Source: Lentimonas sp. CC4 | GTDB taxonomy: Bacteria > Verrucomicrobiota > Verrucomicrobiia > Opitutales > Coraliomargaritaceae | Length of the DNA: 64,000 nt | NCBI RefSeq assembly: GCF_902728235.1 | Contig: NZ_CACVBO010000001.1 | Coordinates: 744,001-808,000, forward strand | Direction of reading: 5' to 3' | Shown: positions 27,196 through 37,290 of the stretch, piece by piece | Position numbering within the stretch: the first letter of the stretch is position 1 | How the letters are laid out: every line of letters starts with the position of its first letter | Translations under genes and position numbers: made by a program | Notes under the pieces: model-generated | Database searches by the model: none | Told to the model about the DNA's origin: nothing | Seen by the model: the letters and a program-made list of their open reading frames with translations, nothing else

Positions 27196-28053
27196 TCATT
27201 TACTAGATTTCCGCACGCCACAGAGCCGCGAAAATCCATTCACCACTAAATAGGTGATCGCTGCGATCAGAATAACAGACGGCCCACTCGGCAAATCCAG
27301 CGAAAAGCTCAGCCCCAGACCCGTGAAAACGAATGCTACGTTTAGTATAATTGCCACAAACAGCATGCGCCACAGACTCCGAGCGCCCAGTGCCGCAATC
27401 GCTGGCGGCAGCGTCAATAGCGCGATCACGAGCACGATCCCGACAAATGAAACCATAATCACGACCGTCAACGCGGTCAGCATTAACAGCAACATATAGA
27501 CCCAGTCAGAGCGCACTCCACGAATGGATGCATACTCCGCATCGAAGCACACCGCGATGATCTGCCGATGCCAAAGCCCCAGTATCCCGAGAATCAAGAC
27601 GCCGACGCCGCCCGCAATCCACAGATCCGATGCCGTCACCAATAATATATCCCCAAAGAAGTAGGCCATCGGGTCGACGTATCCCGGAGTCCGAGCAATA
27701 AAGAGCAGGCCCACCGCCATGCCCGTTACCCAAATCGAGCCAATCAACGCATCTTCGCGTTGCCGCGAGCGCAACGACACCCAGCCGATCAAGCCTGCAG
27801 CTGCCAACGCAATGACTAAGGCACCGAACATCGGGTGCAACCACTCCCAACCATAGACACTACGACAATACAACGCGGCACCGATCCCACCGAGCGCCGA
27901 GTGAGCGATTGCCGCCGCCAGATAGCTGATCCGCCGTGCCACCACAAAGGTGCCCACAGCACCGAGCGGAATACTGCCAATCAGCCCCAAGCACAACGCG
28001 TAGCGCAAAAACACCAGATCCGGATCCATCAATGCCTGTAAAAAATTCACCAT
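27196..28053 (-). CDS. znuB: Zinc/manganese ABC transporter permease (ZnuB-like)
   Basis: Inner-membrane permease of 285 residues, ABC-3 family, with about eight or nine hydrophobic segments. The N-terminal region LGLIGSIPLGAVGTFVVARR, the loop with SYLAAAIAHSALGG and the later LLTLPPAIAALGARSL are typical. It is the last gene of znuA-znuC-znuB, 58 bp (28054-28111) after znuC, a gap filled by a heptad array. Zn versus Mn preference cannot be read from this subunit; the His-rich binding protein favours zinc. Confidence 0.9.
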   Translation of the reverse strand: MVNFLQALMDPDLVFLRYALCLGLIGSIPLGAVGTFVVARRISYLAAAIAHSALGGIGAALYCRSVYGWEWLHPMFGALVIALAAAGLIGWVSLRSRQREDALIGSIWVTGMAVGLLFIARTPGYVDPMAYFFGDILLVTASDLWIAGGVGVLILGILGLWHRQIIAVCFDAEYASIRGVRSDWVYMLLLMLTALTVVIMVSFVGIVLVIALLTLPPAIAALGARSLWRMLFVAIILNVAFVFTGLGLSFSLDLPSGPSVILIAAITYLVVNGFSRLCGVRKSSK

Positions 28054-28066
28054 GAGTAATTCAATT

Positions 28067-28115
28067 TTTCAGCCGTAAAGCCTCAGCTCTCAAGTTTCAG
28101 CCCTCAGCCCTCTAA
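28067..28115 (+). repeat. Heptad tandem array, CTCAG class, seven units
   Basis: In-phase 7-mers TTTCAGC, CGTAAAG, CCTCAGC, TCTCAAG, TTTCAGC, CCTCAGC, CCTCTAA. The pattern is N-Y-T-C-A-G-C. The last unit overlaps the znuC stop codon (TTA on the plus strand at 28112). It occupies nearly all of the znuC-znuB gap. Confidence 0.75.
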
Positions 28116-28918
28116 GAGTGATGATGCCCTCCGTGACTATCCAGATGCTCATGATCATGCTGCACCATGCGCATCTCAAAACCATACAACTGCCTCAAGC
28201 GCTCATCCGTCAACTCCGCAGTCGGGTGCACATGCACACAACGATTCACACAGACCACCTTCGGCACCGAACGCGACACGAAGGCCAAATCGTGCGACAC
28301 CGTAACCAAGGTCAAATCCTTGCGCAGCGACTTCAAGCTATTCAACAAGCGCTCCTCCGCCGCCACATCCACATGCGCCGTCGGCTCATCCAACAGCAAC
28401 ACATCCACTTCCGCAGCCAAGGCACGCGCGATCAACACCGCCTGTCGCTGCCCCCCCGACAACGCCGCAAAGGAACCCAGCGCGCGATCCGCCAAGCCCA
28501 TCTGCTCCAACGCCTCAAGAGCACGCGCCGTATCTTTACGACTGCAAAAGCCAAAACTCCGCCGCGTCAAACGCCCCATCAGCACCACATCGAGCACCGA
28601 TACCGGAAACAACGGGTCAAAATCAATATGCTGCGGCACATAGCCGACACGCGAACGCGATCGCTTCGGCGCATCGCCGAGCAAGTGCACCTTACCCTGA
28701 TCTGGCTGCAACAAACCCAACATCAACTTCAACAGGGTCGACTTCCCTCCCCCATTTGGCCCAACCACACAGACCGACTCGCCTTTATATATGTCAAAGT
28801 CTGCATCCTCCACCACCAGCGAACGCCCGTAACTGAAAGAGACACCCTCAAAGCAAATCACTGGCTCACCTGAATGGTGCTCACAACCGCATGTCGTATG
28901 CGCGCCACAATCACTCAT
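28112..28918 (-). CDS. znuC: Zinc ABC transporter ATP-binding protein (ZnuC-like)
   Basis: Nucleotide-binding subunit, about 268 residues from the ATG at 28918, preferred because it begins MSDCGAHTTCGCEHHSGE and overlaps the znuA stop by 8 bp; an upstream ATG at 28942 is possible. Walker A is GPNGGGKST, the signature LSGGQRQ, Walker B VLLLDEPT, and the switch His is in VTVSHDL. Both ends are metal-ligand rich: Cys/His at the N-terminus and HDHEHLDSHGGHHHS at the C-terminus. The His-rich C-terminus is common in ZnuC; the Cys-rich N-terminus is less so. Confidence 0.92.
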   Translation of the reverse strand: MSDCGAHTTCGCEHHSGEPVICFEGVSFSYGRSLVVEDADFDIYKGESVCVVGPNGGGKSTLLKLMLGLLQPDQGKVHLLGDAPKRSRSRVGYVPQHIDFDPLFPVSVLDVVLMGRLTRRSFGFCSRKDTARALEALEQMGLADRALGSFAALSGGQRQAVLIARALAAEVDVLLLDEPTAHVDVAAEERLLNSLKSLRKDLTLVTVSHDLAFVSRSVPKVVCVNRCVHVHPTAELTDERLRQLYGFEMRMVQHDHEHLDSHGGHHHS

Positions 28919-29810
28919 TACTAAAGCCCCCTTCAAGCGCATTGCCTATCTCAGTCAGCCCAACGATATAGTCTGTCGGCAGTAAAACGACCTCCACCAC
29001 TGGCACACCTAGCGCATCTGCTAAAATCGTCGCCGTCGTCCGCCCAAACTCAGGCTGTGTATAAATTGCTCCAACCTGCGCCTCGCGTGCCTGTGCAATC
29101 AAATCCGCCACACGCGCAGCCGACGGCGCAGTGCCCGACTGCTCGATCGACATCTGCACCAAGCCATAGCGCTCCGAGAAATGCCCCAGCGCGGGGTGGT
29201 TAATAAAAAATGCTCGCCCCGCATAAGGCGCCAACTGCTCCCGTAACGCCACGTCGAGCGCTACCAATTCAGCGATCAACACCTCCGCATTGCTCCGAAA
29301 CACTTCCGCCGACTCCGGCTGCATCTCGATCAACGTATCGCGCATATGCTCTACCACATCAACCATCTGCACCGGATCGAGCCAGATATGCGGATCATGG
29401 TCACCATGATCATGGCCATGGTGCCCGTGATCGTGCCCGTGATGACTGCACGGCGCCGCAATCTCGCCGCCCGTCTGCACGACCCGCACCCCTGACATCG
29501 ACGATTCCATACGTTCAAACAACGGTGCCTCAATCGGCATTCCGATGCCAAAATACACATCCGCGCGCGCCAATTGCGCCACCTGAGCAGCGCTCGGCGT
29601 ATACATTTCAGGGCTTTGTCCGGGGTGCACCAACACTTCAGCCGAGACTAAACCACCGCCGATTCGCTCCACAAAATACGCCTGCGGCTGCACAGTGCAC
29701 CACACCGATAAGCCAGAAACCTCGACAGCCTCCTCCTTCGCACACGCTGCACAAAACAAAGCAACCAGCACAGTTACCGCCCCAACAAAGAAAGATTTAA
29801 TCCACTGCAT
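28911..29810 (-). CDS. znuA: Zinc-binding periplasmic protein (ZnuA-like)
   Basis: Cluster A-I solute-binding protein, about 299 residues from the ATG at 29810; alternative starts exist at 29816 and 29837. A signal peptide (SFFVGAVTVLVALFCAACA) may end in a lipidated Cys. The His/Asp-rich loop HHGHDHGHHGHDHGDHDPH (residues about 120-140 of the mature part) is typical of zinc, not manganese, binding proteins. Metal ligands are expected at the His in DPHIW, at INHPALGHF and at the acidic residue near the C-terminus. It is the first gene of the operon. Confidence 0.92.
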   Translation of the reverse strand: MQWIKSFFVGAVTVLVALFCAACAKEEAVEVSGLSVWCTVQPQAYFVERIGGGLVSAEVLVHPGQSPEMYTPSAAQVAQLARADVYFGIGMPIEAPLFERMESSMSGVRVVQTGGEIAAPCSHHGHDHGHHGHDHGDHDPHIWLDPVQMVDVVEHMRDTLIEMQPESAEVFRSNAEVLIAELVALDVALREQLAPYAGRAFFINHPALGHFSERYGLVQMSIEQSGTAPSAARVADLIAQAREAQVGAIYTQPEFGRTTATILADALGVPVVEVVLLPTDYIVGLTEIGNALEGGFSNE

Positions 29811-29973
29811 ACCCATAACAAATAAGAACTCGAACAATCACCCATGACACCCAAGCCTCCTGCGACAATAACAAAACTATCAAGCTCGGCGAATCAACCT
29901 ACTGACATACTATAAAACAGCACAAATAGAGCCAGTATTAGGAATAACGCTCTCTACCCCACCTCCAACCCAC

Positions 29974-30174
29974 ATGAATACAGAAAAAGACAGTTGCTCC
30001 ACTGGCGCTTGCGCAGGCCCAGGCATGTGCCCTGGCATCGCACTCTTACCATCGATCATCATCGGATACGGCATCACCGAACTCAGCGGCAGCCTACTTC
30101 TAGGCTGGCTAGTCGGCGCACCACTCTTCCTAGCCTTGATCTTAGGCTGGCACAAGAAAACTGCTCGGCGGTAA
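29974..30174 (+). CDS. Small Cys-containing membrane protein of unknown function
   Basis: Predicted 66-residue protein, not recognised. The N-terminus has three cysteines in a Gly/Pro context (C8, C13 and C19 in SCSTGACAGPGMCPG), followed by one or two hydrophobic segments (LLPSIIIGYGI and LLGWLVGAPLFLALIL) and a basic end HKKTARR. It is divergent from znuA with 163 bp between starts, so shared zinc-dependent control is possible. I see no clear Zur-box palindrome there and no strong ribosome binding site, so the call is tentative. Confidence 0.5.
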   Translation: MNTEKDSCSTGACAGPGMCPGIALLPSIIIGYGITELSGSLLLGWLVGAPLFLALILGWHKKTARR

Positions 30175-30233
30175 TTGAAGATTGCCGCAGCAACTACGCT
30201 GAGCATCCTAGCGAACCGCACGATCAACGAATC

Positions 30234-31088
30234 CTACTCCGCTGAATCGACCACCCGCCCCTTGGAGTAGCGCACCTGCTTCCCGTGGATAATACAGTTG
30301 AATAAGATGCGCCCGACATAGTCTTTGGTGAAATAACCATGCGACTTTTTCTCCATCGGTGAGACGACGATCTGCTCATCCGCATCAATGATCTCCACAT
30401 TCAGATTGGCAAATTCCCAAAACCGTGGATGCGAATGATGTAGATCCGCACTGAAGCAAATGAACTTGCGCCCATTCACCCAATAGAACCATAGGTCATT
30501 TGAAACGATTGAAATCGGAGCCACATACGCGATCTGCACTGCATCCTCAGCTCCTACCCGCCCCACATGATGCCCCTCGGCCTGAAACACACGCCGTGCC
30601 TCGTTACGCAAACGATTCAAAGTCGCCTCATCGGGAAACTGCTGATCATTACGCGTGCGAAACAAATACGCCATCATCTCATCGTAGTCGTAACTGAGAC
30701 ACTCATAGCGCGACGCATCCCACTCTAAATTTCGATAATGCTGCGCCGACTGCACCTTGAAATAAGGATCCTTCAGCTCAACATCCAGCTTCTCGATCGT
30801 ATACTCCGAGCGCTTCATAAGCACCACCAGCTTAGTCAGCGGAAACACAATTTCTAAATATTCAGACACATCGCCCGCGTCGCGCGTTGGTTCCAAATAG
30901 CGATAGTGTAAATCAATCGTATCCGTCTTCTTCAAAGTCTCAGCCAACACAGCGTCATCCATATGCCAGCGGTAGAGATAGCGAACCAGCTCATAGCCAT
31001 AGGTCTGATCAAACGGCGCGGCCTTTGCAGCGGAGAGACTTACCATGCAACAACAAGAGAGAAGGAAAAGTGCAACCAGGGTTTTCAT
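30234..31088 (-). CDS. Exported protein of unknown function
   Basis: Predicted 284-residue protein with a signal peptide (LVALFLLSCCCMVSLSAAKA, cleaved near residue 24). I do not recognise a family. The mature part is rich in Tyr and Trp (YELVRYLYRWHMDDA) and contains a possible two-layer region from about residue 160 (VGAEDAVQIAYVAPISIVSN) that describes beta strands. Its ATG overlaps the stop of the upstream gene (TAATG at 31088), so the two are translationally coupled and probably act together. Confidence 0.75.
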   Translation of the reverse strand: MKTLVALFLLSCCCMVSLSAAKAAPFDQTYGYELVRYLYRWHMDDAVLAETLKKTDTIDLHYRYLEPTRDAGDVSEYLEIVFPLTKLVVLMKRSEYTIEKLDVELKDPYFKVQSAQHYRNLEWDASRYECLSYDYDEMMAYLFRTRNDQQFPDEATLNRLRNEARRVFQAEGHHVGRVGAEDAVQIAYVAPISIVSNDLWFYWVNGRKFICFSADLHHSHPRFWEFANLNVEIIDADEQIVVSPMEKKSHGYFTKDYVGRILFNCIIHGKQVRYSKGRVVDSAE

Positions 31089-31843
31089 TAGCGATTTAAG
31101 TCTTTCAAAGTGAAGAAGCGGTTCCCCGCCAGCGAGCCGTTCTGGTCATTCGGAATCCGAACAAAGTTACCACCAGAATGGAAGTTGTGCCGATCCGTCA
31201 TCCACGAATACGCGCGCCCCGTCACAGGCGTGCCATGCACCTGCCGGAGATCGATAAACAAATTCTCTGGCCGATTGAGATGTGCGATATACCCCGACGC
31301 AATACTGCCAGCATAGTTGAGCAAACTCGCAAAACGCCCTGGTGCACCATCCTCAGCAATCTTCATCAAGTAGGTCATACGCTGCTGTATCCGCGGCACC
31401 ACCACCGCCGCCCCACTAGCGTCACGATAAAATCCCTCGATCTGACCATGCAAACCGCCAGCCGTCATCACATCCAACAACCTCGCCGAACTGGTCTGGG
31501 CGATCTCGACACGCTTATAAGGCACAGGCACATATTTAATCCGCGCATCCAAGACCAATAGTATATTCGCCATACCTTGCTTCGCGTCAGCCTCACTGAT
31601 GTAGCCACGCTCCCCTGGGAAAGATACCTCATTAACCAAGAGCGTCGCCAAATACCCCGCCTCGGACTGAAATGACGGAAAAGTCACATTATTCGCAACC
31701 ATCGACGAACTCGCCACCACACACACACCGCAGAACACCAATACACGGCGTATCGAACGGCGCACCTTCAGAATAGAACAGGCGAATAAAACAGAATAGG
31801 ACAAGACACCCATTACTGAGAAAGTGCCGCCCTGACTCAACAA
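31088..31843 (-). CDS. Exported or membrane-anchored protein of unknown function
   Basis: Predicted 251 residues. A later start is likely: the first 35 residues include a short hydrophobic stretch (VLSYSVLFACSIL), then a basic patch (KVRRSIRR) and a second hydrophobic run (VLVFCGVCVVASSSMVA) that looks like the true signal peptide. A start near the second basic patch would need a non-ATG codon. The mature region has no motif I recognise; GARP-like or enzyme motifs are absent. It is coupled by a 1-base overlap to the following exported protein. Confidence 0.7.
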   Translation of the reverse strand: MLSQGGTFSVMGVLSYSVLFACSILKVRRSIRRVLVFCGVCVVASSSMVANNVTFPSFQSEAGYLATLLVNEVSFPGERGYISEADAKQGMANILLVLDARIKYVPVPYKRVEIAQTSSARLLDVMTAGGLHGQIEGFYRDASGAAVVVPRIQQRMTYLMKIAEDGAPGRFASLLNYAGSIASGYIAHLNRPENLFIDLRQVHGTPVTGRAYSWMTDRHNFHSGGNFVRIPNDQNGSLAGNRFFTLKDLNR

Positions 31844-31874
31844 AGAAATCGCCCGCTTACGCGCGACGATTTCT
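31844..31874 (-). terminator. Weak terminator-like hairpin after aspartokinase
   Basis: Inverted repeat AGAAATCG / CGATTTCT (8 bp) around a 15-base loop, 27 bp beyond the aspartokinase stop on the minus strand. It is followed by only TTTGTTG and overlaps the start of the next frame at 31843. Termination may be inefficient. Confidence 0.4.
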
Positions 31875-31900
31875 CGAAAAACTTAAACTGAAAAAAACAA

Positions 31901-33115
31901 CTACTGGCCTAAACCAAAGGCCGCATGCACCACGCGAGTCGCCTCTTCCGCATCCTTCGGATCAATCCCCACCGAGATCTTAATTTCAGAGGTGCTGACG
32001 AGCTGGATATTGATGCTGGCATCCGCGAGCGCATCGAACAGCTTCGCCGCCACACCAGAGTGCGAACGCATGCCGACACCGACAACAGAGACCTTGGCGA
32101 TATCATTGGCTTCGAACAGCTTACCGCTGTCTTCACCTGGGAACGACTCAGTCACGACCTTTTCGGCACGGTAAATATCCTCGCGTGGCACAGTAAAGGT
32201 CATGTTCGCCTTACCATCGCGACCGACATTCTGGACGATCATATCCACACTGATATTCGCATCAGCTAATGCCTTGAACAGCTTCGCAGCAGTTCCGGGA
32301 CGATCTGGCAAATCGCTTGCAACGATCTTTGCCTGGTTCTTATCAAGTGCGACGCCGTTCACCACGACGTCTTCCATAGAGGCTACTTCTTCTTTCACGA
32401 TAGTTCCGGGGTTGTTGTTAAAACTGGAGCGGACTTCAAATATGACATTAAATTTTTGCGCGAACTCGACCGCACGATTTTGCATAACCTTCGACCCGCT
32501 GCTGGCGAGTTCGAGCATTTCCTCGTAAGAAATCTCATCGAGCTTCTTCGCATCCGGCACGATACGCGGGTCTGCGGTGTAAACACCGTCTACATCCGTG
32601 CAGATTTGGCAGAGGTCTGCCTTAAGTGCCGCAGCAATGGCGATCGCACTGAGATCCGAACCGCCACGACCGAGCGTAGTGATCTGACCTTCAGGACTGT
32701 GCCCCTGGAAGCCCGCTAGGATCACCACCTTGCCAGCATCTAGTTGCTCTTGAATGTCGCCACCAGAAATACTGGTGATGCGCGCACGTGTATGTGCAAT
32801 ATCAGTCAAGATACCCGCTTGTCCGCCCGTGCGAGAAACCGCAGGCACGTCTAACGCATGGAGCGCCATCGCCGTCAGAGCGATCGTTTCTTGTTCGCCG
32901 ACAGTGAGCAGCATGTCCATCTCACGCTCATCTGGATATGGATTCAGCGCCTTTGCACGTGCGATCAAATCATTGGTTACACCCGAACGAGCTGACACGA
33001 CGACAACGACCTGGTTACCAGCGTCACGTGTTTCTTTCACTCGACGAGCTACATTCTTGATGCGATCGACATCGCCGACCGATGTGCCGCCGTATTTTTG
33101 AACGATGAGTGCCAT
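31901..33115 (-). CDS. lysC: Aspartate kinase
   Basis: Phosphorylates aspartate, the first step to lysine, threonine, methionine and diaminopimelate; cytoplasmic. It has 404 residues. The kinase domain starts with VQKYGGTSVGDVDRIKNVA and has TLGRGGSDLSAIAIAAALKA for substrate and nucleotide binding. Two C-terminal ACT domains (about residues 265-330 and 345-404) indicate feedback control by end products. The length fits monofunctional class enzymes. Homoserine dehydrogenase lies 4 kb away and is not fused. An internal start giving a beta subunit is possible but not shown. Confidence 0.95.
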   Translation of the reverse strand: MALIVQKYGGTSVGDVDRIKNVARRVKETRDAGNQVVVVVSARSGVTNDLIARAKALNPYPDEREMDMLLTVGEQETIALTAMALHALDVPAVSRTGGQAGILTDIAHTRARITSISGGDIQEQLDAGKVVILAGFQGHSPEGQITTLGRGGSDLSAIAIAAALKADLCQICTDVDGVYTADPRIVPDAKKLDEISYEEMLELASSGSKVMQNRAVEFAQKFNVIFEVRSSFNNNPGTIVKEEVASMEDVVVNGVALDKNQAKIVASDLPDRPGTAAKLFKALADANISVDMIVQNVGRDGKANMTFTVPREDIYRAEKVVTESFPGEDSGKLFEANDIAKVSVVGVGMRSHSGVAAKLFDALADASINIQLVSTSEIKISVGIDPKDAEEATRVVHAAFGLGQ

Positions 33116-33311
33116 GATTAAAAAAGCTGAAAATTTGAAAAAACGTAAACGCTAAAAGCAAAGAGAGTGCAGAAAGGAATACTAGGTTAGACAAGTTTCA
33201 AGAACAGACTTCGCTACCTGGAAGAGAATTCCACTCGCCCGAGAAATGGCTCCCGATGAACCACACTCCTCAATGATACAAATTCCAGCGACACAACCGC
33301 TGGCGATCAAA

Positions 33312-34097
33312 TCACAGCAAATCTTTATCGAATGTCACTTGCTTGTGCGCGACAGGCTCCCCTGGGCTACTTTTATTCTTGTTCTTCTTTTTGCTGGGCT
33401 TCGCCTTCATCCGATTGCGCAGGGAATTTGCCATCCCTCGATACTCCTCCATTAATTTATTTGAAGTGGCATACTCTGCAACCACATCCCCTGCCGTATT
33501 GTATACCAGAACCACAATACCCGCCTTACTGTCACCAGATTTATAGCTACTGCTATAACCATACGAAGATTTAAAACTCCTTTCAGTATGCGAGACCACC
33601 TTCGAGACCTGCGTCTCTACTGGCTCAGCAAAAGACACCTGCTCAAACAGTCGCCCACAATCCACCTCTCCCTCTGATATGATGAAATACTCGACCCTCA
33701 AATCACTCACAAAATGAGAGGAGGACCCTAGGTTCATCTCGAAATAATTCGCCTTCTTCACCTCCTTCTCCTCATCGGTGTAAGTGTAATAACCAGTGCT
33801 GGTGTTCCGATCGGTATCCGTCGATGTCTTAGTGCGCCGCACCACCTCGAGGGTAATCCTAGCATCCTTCGCCATCTCTTTACTGATTTCCGCCCAACAT
33901 TTTTTCGACAATAACTCAGGCGCGATCTTGATCTTATTATACGCACCGACACGGCGCACAGAGAGTTCCACTCCATCATAAAAGAGCTTATCGACTACGA
34001 TATCGCGCCCCTGCTTATCCGTTAAAGTCCACGTTTCCGCTGCGAACATCTGACCGTAGCCGAGCAAGGCACCTAATAGTAAAATTCTAAGCATCAT
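33312..34097 (-). CDS. Secreted protein with SHD1-like N-terminal domain
   Basis: Predicted 261 residues with a signal peptide (ILLLGALLGYGQMFAAE, cleavage near residue 20). Mature residues about 21-75 read ETWTLTDKQGRDIVVDKLFY and end in a PELLS motif, the pattern of the SHD1-like small beta domain common in Verrucomicrobiota and Planctomycetota exported proteins. The middle part is Ser/Tyr/Thr-rich and the C-terminus is very basic (KAKPSKKKNKNKS). The function is unknown; a starter Met at 34094 is equally possible. Confidence 0.75.
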   Translation of the reverse strand: MMLRILLLGALLGYGQMFAAETWTLTDKQGRDIVVDKLFYDGVELSVRRVGAYNKIKIAPELLSKKCWAEISKEMAKDARITLEVVRRTKTSTDTDRNTSTGYYTYTDEEKEVKKANYFEMNLGSSSHFVSDLRVEYFIISEGEVDCGRLFEQVSFAEPVETQVSKVVSHTERSFKSSYGYSSSYKSGDSKAGIVVLVYNTAGDVVAEYATSNKLMEEYRGMANSLRNRMKAKPSKKKNKNKSSPGEPVAHKQVTFDKDLL

Positions 34098-34254
34098 AAC
34101 CAGTCAACATCATGACTCACCCTACCATCGTCGGTCAAGACACTAAGCGTCCCTGCCATCTTTCATCAAAAGCGTTTTGACCTATCGCAGCTATTTCCAC
34201 TTATTGAGGCTCCCGCCCCTCTCGAACCGCCCTCTAAGCCGTCCTATATTGTAA

Positions 34255-35004
34255 ATGAAAATACTGCTCGTTGCCGATCTACACTATACCCTACGCCAAT
34301 GGGACTGGCTCAACGACACCGCAGACCGCTTCGACCTCGTCGTCGTCGCAGGCGATCTGCTCGACATTGCCTCCATCGTGCCATTGGAAGCGCAAATCAT
34401 CGTGGTGCGCAAATATCTACAACGCCTCACGCCACAGGCTCCCATCCTCGTCTGCTCTGGCAATCACGACATCCTCAGCAAAGACGAGACGCAGACCCGT
34501 GAGGCCGCATGGCTACGCGACAAACAGGGCGATGTCTATCTCGCCGATGGCGATCACTTCGAGCAAGGTGCGTTCTATTTCAGCATGATTCCGTGGTGGG
34601 AGGACGAGACACAACGCGACGCCATTGAGCAGCAACTGATCGCCCAACAAGTGGAGGCAGCCGGCAAACGCTGGATCTGGGTCTATCACGCACCGCCCAA
34701 AGGCACGACAGTCGCATGGAGCGGCAAGCGCGATTTTGGCGACGAGGCACTTCCCACATGGATCGAGCGCTTTAGCCCCGAACTCGTGCTCGGCGGGCAT
34801 ATTCATAACGCGCCCTTTTACGCCGACGGCTCCTGGATCGACCACATGCACGGCGCATGGGTGTTTAACGGCGGTAAACAAATTGGTAGCATTCCCTGCT
34901 TCACCGTGATCGATACCGAAAACAACAAAGCCATGTGGATGTCAGCCGCCGAAGCAGAGCAAGCCGAGCTGACCATGCCGCTGCAACGCCAGCCACTAGG
35001 GTGA
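34255..35004 (+). CDS. Calcineurin-like metallophosphoesterase
   Basis: Predicted cytoplasmic phosphoesterase of 249 residues. The dimetal motifs are in order: ADLH (D8, H10), AGD (D34), SGNHD (N70, H71), VYHAPPKG and GGHIH. These define the metallophosphoesterase fold, but the substrate cannot be inferred; candidates include cyclic nucleotides, phosphoproteins or nucleic acids. It is a single gene bounded by a 330-bp gap with a repeat element downstream. The start at 34255 directly precedes the first beta strand MKILLVADLH. Confidence 0.88.
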   Translation: MKILLVADLHYTLRQWDWLNDTADRFDLVVVAGDLLDIASIVPLEAQIIVVRKYLQRLTPQAPILVCSGNHDILSKDETQTREAAWLRDKQGDVYLADGDHFEQGAFYFSMIPWWEDETQRDAIEQQLIAQQVEAAGKRWIWVYHAPPKGTTVAWSGKRDFGDEALPTWIERFSPELVLGGHIHNAPFYADGSWIDHMHGAWVFNGGKQIGSIPCFTVIDTENNKAMWMSAAEAEQAELTMPLQRQPLG

Positions 35005-35136
35005 CACACCTACCAAGGCTTGAGCCTAAAATCATAGGTGACTTGCTTACTTGGCATGAGCTTATCGAATGCAGCTGCTCACCCACGGCTAGGAAATGTG
35101 ATCGATAGCCGAATCAGTATTAATGCTATATTCAGG

Positions 35137-35164
35137 AGTTAGAAGTTAAGAGCCAGAAGTGAGC
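35137..35164 (-). repeat. Heptad tandem array, TTCTAAC class, inverted
   Basis: Units AGTTAGA, AGTTAAG, AGCCAGA, AGTGAGC on the plus strand, the complement orientation of the array at 35282-35323. Together they form an inverted pair. The 10-mer GAGTTAGAAG at 35136 is exactly mirrored by CTTCTAACTC at 35288-35297. Confidence 0.6.
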
Positions 35165-35281
35165 CTTTAGCAATGAAGCGCTTACAGCCGAGCGTGACGC
35201 CGCCTACCGAGCCCAGCGACACTTTATTATGCCCTTGGGTGCAACAATTGGCGAGCGGTGAAGGGGCTATAAAGCGCTGAT

Positions 35282-35323
35282 GCTCAGCTTCTAACTCCCA
35301 CCTTCCACCTTCCAACTTCTAAC
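35282..35323 (+). repeat. Heptad tandem array, TTCTAAC class, six units
   Basis: Units GCTCAGC, TTCTAAC, TCCCACC, TTCCACC, TTCCAAC, TTCTAAC in perfect 7-bp phase, the consensus being T-Y-C-Y-A-M-C. It ends 14 bp before the stop codon of the convergent gene at 35337. Confidence 0.75.
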
Positions 35324-35336
35324 TACTCTTTTTAGC

Positions 35337-35777
35337 TTAGTGCTTCGTATGTAAGAACGAGTCCAAGACCTCATGCACCATGCCGAGGTGACTACCATCC
35401 TCCGCATACTGCTTTTTGATGTCAGTCAAGTAGCTTGCCATAAAATGAACTTTGCGCGCCATACCACGCGCAAGATGGAGCATCAGCTCCGGTCGCTCCA
35501 ATAAGAACGCTTCCGCATCACTCACGAAATGCAAGCTCACAGCTCCTACCGCACGCGTATCCGTCAACGCAGGCCCATCCAATAAGATCGCCACATCGCC
35601 AAACGCGAAGCCGTATTCACTGATGTCGGTCACCCGCTCGCCATCGCGCTCCACTGCGACTTGCCCAGACTTCAAGAAATAAAGACCATTGGTCTTCTTT
35701 CCCTCTGCAAGAATCATATCCCCATCTTGAAATTCAACGACGGGCAACTCAGCCAAAGCAGCATTCAAATCAAACAT
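35337..35777 (-). CDS. Cyclic-nucleotide-binding (CRP-like sensor) domain protein
   Basis: About 146 residues from the ATG at 35777 (MFDLNAALAELPVVEFQDGD); an ATG at 35789 adds four residues. Residues about 15-110 form a cNMP-binding beta-roll (ILAEGKKTNGLYFLKSGQVAV, then FAFGDVAILLDGPALTDTRA), but the phosphate-cassette Arg context is only loosely conserved. There is no helix-turn-helix domain, so it is not a full CRP-type regulator; the C-terminal 40 residues are helical. It may bind a ligand as a stand-alone sensor. It is followed by the convergent metallophosphoesterase. Confidence 0.8.
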   Translation of the reverse strand: MFDLNAALAELPVVEFQDGDMILAEGKKTNGLYFLKSGQVAVERDGERVTDISEYGFAFGDVAILLDGPALTDTRAVGAVSLHFVSDAEAFLLERPELMLHLARGMARKVHFMASYLTDIKKQYAEDGSHLGMVHEVLDSFLHTKH

Positions 35778-35838
35778 AGCGCAAGACAAGCAGATCTTGC
35801 GCCATGATGCACGGTCGAAAATCCAAACACCGCAGTCG

Positions 35839-37167
<1,329 letters not shown>

Positions 37168-37290
37168 ACTACTAGTGAGAGTAAAAGTGAGAGTGTGAGT
37201 GAAGCAACGAGTCAGAAGAACCAGAGCACTCGATCCGCCATGCGCGAAACGCTCCACACAATATGAGGCCTGCAAAGTTTCAAGTGTGAA

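Larger units (their letters stand above)
35005..35336. other. 332-bp intergenic region with nested inverted repeat element
   Basis: No gene seen. Between the metallophosphoesterase and the cyclic-nucleotide-domain gene (convergent) lie two oppositely oriented heptad arrays (35137-35164 and 35282-35323). They flank a 100-bp core with its own inverted ends (AGCGCTT at 35177-35183, AAGCGCT at 35272-35278). The remaining sequence shows nothing recognisable. Confidence 0.6.

Noticed and set aside
37168-37200. CT/GA-rich stretch before hom as another heptad array
   Set aside because: Short repeats are present but do not keep a 7-bp phase.
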